From an uncultured Planctomycetota bacterium (GTDB taxonomy: Bacteria; Planctomycetota; Brocadiia; CAIUPP01), in contig CAIUPP010000017.1 in NCBI GenBank assembly GCA_903901045.1, positions 1-63,140 on the forward strand: a DNA stretch of 63,140 nt, in the 5' to 3' direction. A program made the position numbers and the translations under genes. The first letter of the stretch is position 1; each line of letters begins with the position of its first letter. Below the pieces are notes generated by a model that saw only the letters and a program-made list of their open reading frames with translations, did not search any database and was not told the DNA's origin. This document shows, piece after piece, positions 57,218 through 63,140 of this stretch.

Positions 57218-57868
57218 CTATTCCTCGAACGGGCTCGGCGACTGCTCCTGGCGCGGGTCGGTGGAGGAAGGTTTATCGCCGCGCGGCGGTTCCGCCTGGG
57301 GCGGCTGTGGTTTCGGCGGCTCCTGGCGAGGAGGCTGCGGCCGGGGCGCTTCCTGGCGCGGGGGCTCCTGACGCGGGGGCTGCTGCGGACGCGGCGGCTG
57401 GGGTGGGGGCGGCGGGTTCTGCGGACGCCCCTGCTGATTCTGCGGACGGCCCTGCTGGGGTTGTCCCTGCGGACGTCCCTGCTGCTGCTGACCCTGCCCG
57501 CCACGACGCCCTCCGCGACGGCGGCGGCGCTGCTGGTTGTGCCCGGCATCCTCGTTTTCAAGCAGCCGCGTGGTGCGGTCCAGCGTGCGCGCCTTCAACT
57601 GTTCGAGCCGCTCGATGAGGCGGCGCAGGTGGTCCTGGCGGAATCGGTTCCCTTCTTTGAACGCCTCGTCCAGCATCTTCTTCAACTCGCCCGACATCTG
57701 CTCGTAGTAATTGCGCACTTCGAGCAGCTTCACCGAGGCGCCCAGGCTCTCCTCCATCTTCGCCATCAACCGTTCCGTCTCCATTTTCTGCGCGGCGCGC
57801 AGTTTGACGAAAGCAACCGCGACAGCGGCGAGAGTCAGCACCATCAGCACGACCAACGCGATCTCCAC
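57218..57868 (-). CDS. Membrane-anchored coiled-coil protein with Pro/Gln/Arg-rich tail
   Basis: 216 residues from GTG 57868, with AAGGAG seven bases upstream. One transmembrane helix (residues 3-22, ALVVLMVLTLAAVAVAFV), a coiled coil (about 23-105; METERLMAKMEESLGASVKL, LIERLEQLKARTLDRTTRLL), a basic RRRRRRGGRRGG cluster, then a low-complexity tail made of QGRPQ, PPRQEP and PRPQ repeats. The tail is disordered and could bind nucleic acid or cell-wall polymer. It follows the FHA-pseudokinase gene after 21 bases, so the two are cotranscribed and may work together. Confidence 0.75.
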   Translation of the reverse strand: MEIALVVLMVLTLAAVAVAFVKLRAAQKMETERLMAKMEESLGASVKLLEVRNYYEQMSGELKKMLDEAFKEGNRFRQDHLRRLIERLEQLKARTLDRTTRLLENEDAGHNQQRRRRRGGRRGGQGQQQQGRPQGQPQQGRPQNQQGRPQNPPPPPQPPRPQQPPRQEPPRQEAPRPQPPRQEPPKPQPPQAEPPRGDKPSSTDPRQEQSPSPFEE

Positions 57869-57889
57869 AACGAACTCCTTTCTCTGGCG

Positions 57890-59206
57890 CTACGGGCGGA
57901 GCCGTTCGCGCTCATGCTGCAGCGCGCTCTGAAGCTCGGACGCCCGGCCATAACGGCCCGCAGGGGCCGCGGCCATAGCGCGGTCAAGAATCTCCGCCAG
58001 CCCGTCCGAAATCTCTTTTCGGAGCTGGCGCGCGGGAGTCAGCGACCCCGCGCGAACGCCCTCCGCCGCCGGCCGGGAAACGCCCGGAGCGGGGGGACGG
58101 CCCGTCGCCATCAGGTACAGCACGCCGCCGAGCGAGTAGATGTCCGAGCGCGGCGACTCGGACTGCGGGTCCGTGAACAGCTCGGGCGCCGCATACGGCA
58201 GAGGCTTCGCGCGTCCGGACGCCCCGGCCGCGGCCAGCGATTCGGCCAACCCTTTCGCGAAGCCCAGGTTGGCCAGTTTGGCGATGCCGTGCTCCAGCAG
58301 CACGATGTTCTCCGGCGTCACCGCCCGATGCACGACGTTGTGCGAATGCGCGTAGTCCAGCGCCCCGGCGATCTGCTCGGCGATCTCGACCGCGGCGCGC
58401 AGCGCGAAGGGGCGGCCGTTGCTCCGCTCCAGGCGCCGCTGGACCGTCTCCTCGCCGGCGAACTCCAGCGCGATGAAGTAGAGTCCGCGCTCCTGTCCGG
58501 CGTCATACACCTGCACGACATTCGGATGGCTCAGCTTCCCGCTGGCGCGCGCGGCCGTCAGGAAGCGTTCCACCCGCGCCGGGTCCGCCGCCAATTGCGG
58601 ACGCAGCACTTTGAGCAGCACTTCACGTTCCATCGAGAGTTGCACGGCGCGGAACTGCAGCGTGAACTCATCCTCCCCCGCCGGTTTGCCGATGCGGCAT
58701 CCTCCCAGCGTGGTCCCGGTCAGCTTCTCCAACTCATCCTGCAGCATCAGCAGCTTGCCGTTGCGAGGCGCGGCGTTCAGGCCGACCTCGACGGCGAGAG
58801 CGGCCTGCGTGGGGGGCATCGGCTCCAGATTCCCGCGCGGAGGAATCACCTCCATGCCGCCCACCGGCGCGGGCTTCTTCGCCCCGACCGGCGCGGCGGT
58901 CTCGATCCGCATGCGCACCTGCACGCGCAGGCACGCCTCGCCCAGCACCAGCAGGTCGCCATCGGCCAGGCGGACCTCCTGGTCGATCTTCCGCCCGTTG
59001 ACCAGCGTCCCGTTGCGCGAGCCGAGGTCCTGAACCAGCAGAGCGTCCCCGGCGAACCGGACGCGACAGTGGCGGCGCGACACCCCGGCGTCGGTCAGGA
59101 CGATGCCCGACTGCGACCCGCGGCCGATGATATTCGTCTCTCCGTCGGCGAGACGAAACGTCTTGCCGTTGTCATTTCCCTGAATTGCGGTGAAAAGGGC
59201 AAACAT
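57890..59206 (-). CDS. FHA-domain pseudokinase
   Basis: 438 residues from ATG 59206, with GGAG six bases upstream. FHA domain at about 10-95 (NIIGRGSQSGIVL, VSRRHCRVRF, GSRNGTLVNGRK). A linker of about 75 residues leads to a kinase-like domain at about 170-435. The Lys is kept (VLLKVLR), but the catalytic HRD reads HRAVTPEN (Asp replaced by Ala, near 292) and DFG reads NLG (LANLGFAKG, near 310). The Gly-rich loop is also poor (LGGCRIGKPAGEDE). It should not transfer phosphate. Family folds without activity often act as scaffolds or bind nucleotide to signal. It may bind phosphorylated partners through FHA. Confidence 0.92.
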   Translation of the reverse strand: MFALFTAIQGNDNGKTFRLADGETNIIGRGSQSGIVLTDAGVSRRHCRVRFAGDALLVQDLGSRNGTLVNGRKIDQEVRLADGDLLVLGEACLRVQVRMRIETAAPVGAKKPAPVGGMEVIPPRGNLEPMPPTQAALAVEVGLNAAPRNGKLLMLQDELEKLTGTTLGGCRIGKPAGEDEFTLQFRAVQLSMEREVLLKVLRPQLAADPARVERFLTAARASGKLSHPNVVQVYDAGQERGLYFIALEFAGEETVQRRLERSNGRPFALRAAVEIAEQIAGALDYAHSHNVVHRAVTPENIVLLEHGIAKLANLGFAKGLAESLAAAGASGRAKPLPYAAPELFTDPQSESPRSDIYSLGGVLYLMATGRPPAPGVSRPAAEGVRAGSLTPARQLRKEISDGLAEILDRAMAAAPAGRYGRASELQSALQHERERLRP

Positions 59207-59287
59207 GGCCGCTCCAGGATGGGAACCCACCAACGCATCTTACTCGCGGCGCGAGGAAGGCGTCAAGCCTTGCGGGGGGAACGGATC

Positions 59288-59327
59288 AATAGCGAGTGAA
59301 GAATAGTGAATAGCGAATGGCGAATGG
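59288..59327. repeat. Short-period repeat AATAGCGAATGGC
   Basis: Units AATAGCGAGTG, AATAGTG, AATAGCG and AATGGCG in a row, upstream of the FHA-pseudokinase. Similar run at 59974-60009. Confidence 0.5.
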
Positions 59328-59442
59328 GAAGAGAAGCGGAGTTCCGCGCGAGGGATTGTTTGAGGCGGTTGGCGATTCGCAAATCACAGGTGCGCACGGC
59401 GCACCGCGCTGTTCGCCAATCGCAATTCATCCGTTTCCCGTC

Positions 59443-59859
59443 TCACCGGCCTCCTTTGCGCAGTGTGGAGATCCGGTTGCTGACGGCCGTCTTGTAGTAG
59501 GGGTCTTCCGAATGCGCCATGATCCAGTTGTATTCCTTCTCGGCTTTGGAGATTTCGCCGCCGGCCTGGAGGATCGAGCCGCGATGGTAGTGCGCCTCGA
59601 CGGAGGCGGGGTCGAGCTGGATGGCGCGCTCCAGGTCGGCCAGCGCCCCCTTGGCGTCCCCCTTCTTGAAGCGGATCGTGCCGCGCTTGGTGAAGGCCAC
59701 CGCGTCGTTCGGGTTCTTCCGGATCTGCTGGCTCAACCCCACCATCGCCATGCCCAATTGCCTGCGGTTGTCGCCGGAGCCGCGCTTCTTGAAGAACTTG
59801 ACGGTGTAAATGACGGCGGCCACGACGAACAGGGAGATGATGAGAATGTAGACGATCAT
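59443..59859 (-). CDS. Small membrane-anchored TPR protein
   Basis: 138 residues from ATG 59859, with GGAGG five bases upstream. One N-terminal transmembrane helix (YILIISLFVVAAVIYTVKFF) is followed by TPR motifs: AFTKRGTIRFKKGDAKGALA, DLERAIQLDPASVEAHYHRG and SILQAGGEISKAEKEYNWIM. Signal-anchor topology would put the TPRs outside or inside the membrane; the basic residues after the helix (KFFKKRGSG) suggest the cytoplasmic side. Possibly a small assembly factor. Unknown partner. Confidence 0.85.
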   Translation of the reverse strand: MIVYILIISLFVVAAVIYTVKFFKKRGSGDNRRQLGMAMVGLSQQIRKNPNDAVAFTKRGTIRFKKGDAKGALADLERAIQLDPASVEAHYHRGSILQAGGEISKAEKEYNWIMAHSEDPYYKTAVSNRISTLRKGGR

Positions 59860-59973
59860 CCATGCCTCCAACTTCGTCCCAAGATTCGGGCAACATCCCC
59901 TCTCCCGAGCATAGCGCAGTGCGGGGAAGAGGTCAAGCTCGCGGGGGGGGGGCGAACAACGAAGGAACGTACT

Positions 59974-60009
59974 AATAGCGAATGGGGAATAGCGAATTGC
60001 GAATGGGCA
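59974..60009. repeat. Short-period repeat AATAGCGAATGGGG
   Basis: Units AATAGCGAATGGGG, AATAGCGAATTGCG and AATGGGC in a row, just before the stop of the macro-domain gene. Confidence 0.5.
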
Positions 60010-60025
60010 ATGAAACGCCCCCTCC

Positions 60026-60538
60026 TCACTCGCGGGCAAGTTCTCGCTGGTACAATTCGTACGTCATTGCGTCGAAGCAGACGAAGAGGACTTTTTCGAC
60101 GGCGGCGCTTTGCGACAGGAAGTCACGGACGGTCTTCACCGCGATGGCGCAGGCGCGTTCGCTGGGGAAGCGGTAGACCCCCGTGCTGATGGCGGGGAAG
60201 GCGACGCTTTTCGCCCCATGCTCCGCCGCCAGCGCCAGCGAGTTGCGATAGCACTCCGCCAGGAGCGCTTCTTCGCCGCGCCGGCCGCCGTTCCAGACCG
60301 GGCCGACGGTGTGGATGACGAAGCGCGCGGGAAGCTTGTAGCCGCGCGTGATCTTCGCCTGCCCGGTCGGGCAGCCCCCCAGCGTGCGGCATTCCGCCAG
60401 CAACTCCGTCCCCGCCGCGCGATGGATCGCCCCATCCACCCCTCCTCCCCCCAGCAGCGAACTGTTCGCGGCGTTGACGACGGCGTCCACCTTGAGCTGC
60501 GTGATGTCGCCCTGCACGGTTTCCATTCGGTTGTTCAT
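60026..60538 (-). CDS. Macro-domain ADP-ribosyl hydrolase
   Basis: 170 residues from ATG 60538, with AAGGAG upstream; ATGA overlap with the comEC stop. ADP-ribose-binding motifs are complete: [20 protein letters not shown] then AIHRAAG, and [20 protein letters not shown]. This is the MacroD/YmdB type that removes ADP-ribose from proteins or O-acetyl-ADP-ribose. Cytoplasmic. The coupling to comEC is unexpected and may be chance operon structure. Confidence 0.96.
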   Translation of the reverse strand: MNNRMETVQGDITQLKVDAVVNAANSSLLGGGGVDGAIHRAAGTELLAECRTLGGCPTGQAKITRGYKLPARFVIHTVGPVWNGGRRGEEALLAECYRNSLALAAEHGAKSVAFPAISTGVYRFPSERACAIAVKTVRDFLSQSAAVEKVLFVCFDAMTYELYQRELARE

Positions 60539-63054
60539 GACTTCTCCTTCGCAACAAGCGCGCTGGGGACAGCGCGCTCCACCTTGCGAGGCGCGTTCAT
60601 CATGGCGCGCTCCGGCTCTTCTTCCTTAATCTGTTCCGCCGGATGGCAGAACGTCCGCACGTCCAGCTCCCCCGGCGTGAGGCGCACGGAGATCATGCCG
60701 CACTGCTCCGTCGTAAGCAAGCGCTTCGAGTGCAGCAGCCAGGGACGGGGCGTGTTTCGCCCCCCGGGCACGAGCGCGAGATCGGGCGAAACGGCCTTCG
60801 CCAGCAACGCCGAGGAGCTATCCACCCGGCCGTGATGCGGCACCTGCGCGACGCGCACCCGCAGGTCCGGCTCCTCCGAGGAGAGGGCCGCCGCCGCAAC
60901 GCCGTTCAGGTCGCCGGTGAGGAGGATTCGCCCCTGGTCGGTCCGCACGTCGAGGACGGCGCTGAGGGGATTGGTCTCCATTCCCCGCGCGAAGAAGGCT
61001 TCCCGCGGTGGCCAGAGGACGTCAAGCTGCGCCTGGGGGAAGCCCTCGATCCGGTCGCCGCGCGCGATGCGCAGGATGCGGCAGGAGCGGCCCAGACGCA
61101 CCACCCATGCCTCCGTTTTGCGGCTGTTCTCGAAGTGCGCCGGAAGCGCGATGCAGCCGATGGGAATGCGCCGCGCCAGTTCCTCCAGCCCGGTGCAATG
61201 GTCCTCGTCCGAATGCGACAGGACTGCCAGGTCGATTCGGCGCACGCCGACCGCCCAGAGCGCGGGGGCGAGAATCTGCGCCCCGACTTTCGCGTTCCTT
61301 CCCCCCGCGTCGAACAGCAGGTTGCGCCCGTCGGGGAAGCGCACGACGGTGCAATGCGCCTCCCCCACGGAGAGCATGTGCATCTCCACGAAGGAGGGGG
61401 CGGGCTGATGCCATACCAGCCCCAGGTAGAGCGCCGCCGGGAGCAGGAGCAGGCCCGCCGTGCGCCAGGGACGCCAGAGCGCTTTCGGCCAACAGGCGAT
61501 GCAGGGCAGGAGGGCGCAGGCGGCGAGGGTGAGCCAGAGTCCGGGCGAGGGTCCGTACTGAGCGACGCCGGGCAGTTTCGCCAGCGCGCGCGCCATGCCG
61601 TCCATCAGCCAGACCCCGGCCCCGGCCAGTTTGAACAGCGGCCAGGCCGCCGTATAGGAGAAGGGACCGAGAAGCACGGCGGGCAATCCGGCCGCCATGG
61701 CCAGCGTGACCGCCGGGGTCAGCAGCAGCGTGGCGATGGGGGCCAGCGGAGTGAAGACCTGGAAGTGATACGCCATCAGCGGAACGGTGGCCAGCGACGC
61801 GGCCAGCGAGAGGCTCAGGCTGCGTTGCACGCTCCGGCGCAGCCAGTGGAGCGCGGCGGGACGCTCCGCGGCGTCCTGGAGGCGCTCCAGCTCGTCGAGC
61901 TCGCCGAAGAGCGCCTGCTCGATGGGGACTGTGAAAAGGCAGAGCCCGGCGACTGCGACGAAGGATAGTTGCATTCCGGCGTTGAACAGGTCGGCCGGGT
62001 TCAGCGCCAGGACCACCAGCAGGGCCAGCGCTAGGCTGGTCGCCATGTCCGGTTTGCGCATGAAGAGATAGGCGCCGCAGACGATGATGCAGGCGATGGT
62101 GGCGCGCTGCACGCTGGGGCCCATCCCGGCCAGGAGCGCGTACCCCGTGACGGCCAGGATCACCGCCACGGCCGTCGCGCGCGGCCCGAGGCCCGCCACC
62201 ATGAGCAGCAGCCAGACGAATCCCGCCACCATGACGATGTGCGAGCCGCTGATCGCCAGCAGGTGCAGCGTGCCAGTCTCGCGGAAGGCCGTCTGCTGCG
62301 AGGCCTCGAGGTCCGAGGTGTTCCCCATCAGGAGGCATTTGAGGATCGTCGCCTGCTCCGGGGGCAGTTGGTCATCCGCGGCCCGCTGGCAGCGCCGTTT
62401 GAATTCCAGCCCCGCCCGGATGAGGAATGAACCGAGGTTGCGCCCGGTGATCGCCCAGGCGTTCGGGCGGGTGATGCTCATGGCGGCGGCGACGCCGTTG
62501 CGGCGCAAGTGGCGCGCGTAGTCGAATTCCCCCGGGTTGGTGGCTCCATCGGCGCGGGCAAGCCGCCCCGTGAGCGTCAGTTCGTCGCCGTACGCCACCG
62601 CGCCCGCTTCATCGTTCAGGTGGACCTGAATGACGCCGGGGCAGGCGCGGCCATCCACGGTGCTGACGGCAAGGGGGAAGCGGGTGTTCTGATAACTCCC
62701 CATGCGCTGCGGGTACGAGACGAGGGAGGGGGCGCCCTCAATGATGCCGACGACGCGGGCGGAGGCGCGCCCTTCGGAGAGAACCTGATCCAACTCCGGC
62801 GACAGGGCGGAGACTGTGCACCAGACGAACCACGAGCCGGCGATGCCCGCCGCCAGCAGCATTCCGAGCGCGTGGGGGATCCACGGAGTGCGGCGCGTGC
62901 GAGGCCACGCCAGCGCCGCCGCGAGCAAGAGCGCGGCGGCGAGGCACCCGAGGAGAGAGAGGCGCAGCGATGCCTCGAGCGCATCCGCGGCAGCGATTCC
63001 CCCCACGGCGGCCACCGCTGCCAGGAGCAGCGGTCTACGGATGAAGGCCCCCAA
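60535..63054 (-). CDS. comEC: ComEC/Rec2 DNA-uptake channel
   Basis: 839 residues from TTG 63054; a weak ribosome site (AAAGGA) lies upstream. N-terminal helices and an OB-like domain (DUF4131; [20 protein letters not shown]) precede the competence channel ([40 protein letters not shown]) with about ten helices. A C-terminal metallo-beta-lactamase-like domain follows ([49 protein letters not shown]). ComEC imports single-stranded DNA for transformation. The last 16 or so residues ([18 protein letters not shown]) are encoded by the AGCGCGCTG repeat at 60557-60578. It overlaps the macro-domain gene by four bases. Confidence 0.95.
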   Translation of the reverse strand: MGAFIRRPLLLAAVAAVGGIAAADALEASLRLSLLGCLAAALLLAAALAWPRTRRTPWIPHALGMLLAAGIAGSWFVWCTVSALSPELDQVLSEGRASARVVGIIEGAPSLVSYPQRMGSYQNTRFPLAVSTVDGRACPGVIQVHLNDEAGAVAYGDELTLTGRLARADGATNPGEFDYARHLRRNGVAAAMSITRPNAWAITGRNLGSFLIRAGLEFKRRCQRAADDQLPPEQATILKCLLMGNTSDLEASQQTAFRETGTLHLLAISGSHIVMVAGFVWLLLMVAGLGPRATAVAVILAVTGYALLAGMGPSVQRATIACIIVCGAYLFMRKPDMATSLALALLVVLALNPADLFNAGMQLSFVAVAGLCLFTVPIEQALFGELDELERLQDAAERPAALHWLRRSVQRSLSLSLAASLATVPLMAYHFQVFTPLAPIATLLLTPAVTLAMAAGLPAVLLGPFSYTAAWPLFKLAGAGVWLMDGMARALAKLPGVAQYGPSPGLWLTLAACALLPCIACWPKALWRPWRTAGLLLLPAALYLGLVWHQPAPSFVEMHMLSVGEAHCTVVRFPDGRNLLFDAGGRNAKVGAQILAPALWAVGVRRIDLAVLSHSDEDHCTGLEELARRIPIGCIALPAHFENSRKTEAWVVRLGRSCRILRIARGDRIEGFPQAQLDVLWPPREAFFARGMETNPLSAVLDVRTDQGRILLTGDLNGVAAAALSSEEPDLRVRVAQVPHHGRVDSSSALLAKAVSPDLALVPGGRNTPRPWLLHSKRLLTTEQCGMISVRLTPGELDVRTFCHPAEQIKEEEPERAMMNAPRKVERAVPSALVAKEKS
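60557..60578. repeat. AGCGCGCTG hairpin repeat, copy 2
   Basis: AGCGCGCTG-GGGA-CAGCGCGCT, inside the 3' end of comEC; the other copy is at 41545-41565. Confidence 0.65.
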
Positions 63055-63080
63055 TTATCCTATCCTTTTGATCTTAATGT

Positions 63081-63140
63081 GCTCTGTTTGCATCATCGTT
63101 CTTCGATGAGCCGTCCCGTCGGGACGGCAAGATAATAGCC
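63081..63140. repeat. CGTCCCG-type REP element cut by the window end
   Basis: GCTCTGTTTGCATCATCGTT block, then CCGTCCC-GTC-GGGACGG (63111-63127) and AAGATAATAGCC at the right edge. Order and sequence match the left part of the element at 43105 and the RAYT ends. Confidence 0.7.

Noticed and set aside
57191-59299. A 702-codon plus-strand frame across the pseudokinase region
   Set aside because: Antisense to two genes with domains and ribosome sites; Arg/Leu-rich translation typical of shadow frames.

Overview
The window is 63,140 bases of GC-rich, densely coding DNA from a Gram-negative (diderm) bacterium: it carries lpxD for lipid A, a POTRA-domain periplasmic protein, type II secretion-like pseudopilins, Hanks-type kinases, FHA-domain regulators and ComEC. 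Many uroporphyrinogen-decarboxylase-fold (URO-D) proteins, MttB-family methyltransferases, Gfo/Idh/MocA dehydrogenases and H-X9-DG pseudopilins together recall Lentisphaerota, Hydrogenedentota, Sumerlaeota and neighbouring PVC-type lineages. That placement is an inference; there is no rRNA or universal marker set here. No tRNA, rRNA, CRISPR array or prophage was recognised.

Region 1 (1-34.8 kb) is accessory carbon metabolism. After the tail of a pseudopilin comes a tight plus-strand run: MttB-like methyltransferase, GH4 glycosidase, second MttB-like protein, URO-D methyltransferase-like protein and a very convincing beta-glucuronidase (both catalytic Glu and the N-x-K carboxylate-recognition motif). 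Then follow a GH35-like beta-galactosidase, a large (alpha/alpha)-toroid-like protein, another URO-D protein, and a GntR/LacI-type regulator divergent from a second pseudopilin, with consensus promoters on both strands and a palindromic operator candidate. Downstream lie two secreted paralogues (one is just the N-terminal domain of the other), a DUF4838/GH67-like protein, a sugar isomerase/epimerase and a class II aldolase. On the minus strand are URO-D, two beta-propeller proteins, two Gfo/Idh/MocA dehydrogenases, an HpcH/HpaI aldolase, another URO-D, a GntR/FCD regulator and two overlapping amidohydrolases. Together these look like a programme for breaking down uronic-acid- and deoxysugar-containing glycans, possibly methylated ones, followed by sugar-acid catabolism.

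Region 2 (34.8-63.1 kb) is mostly housekeeping: an FHA-GAF-sigma54 activator, dNTP triphosphohydrolase, HIT hydrolase, an MnmE-like GTPase, AMMECR1, nitrilase-family hydrolase, transmembrane Ser/Thr kinase, polyprenyl synthase, lpxD, a POTRA protein, folK, rpsT, TPR proteins, an FHA-pseudokinase, a macro-domain protein and comEC. A lower-GC gene (41.7 kb) and a two-gene nucleotidyltransferase module (52.8 kb) look acquired.

The strongest non-coding signal is a set of intergenic palindrome families. A RAYT/IS200-like Y1 transposase (37.0 kb) sits inside nested inverted repeats and is followed by four 38-bp tandem REP units. A second element at 43.1-43.35 kb has the same end architecture but no transposase. 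A separate palindrome (GGGGACACAA...TTGTGTCCCC) occurs seven times; its six intact copies all carry an off-dyad mismatch that gives them a direction. One copy supplies the likely start codon of the mnmE-like gene, whose 3' end also runs into another repeat and lacks the usual C-terminal CIGK motif.
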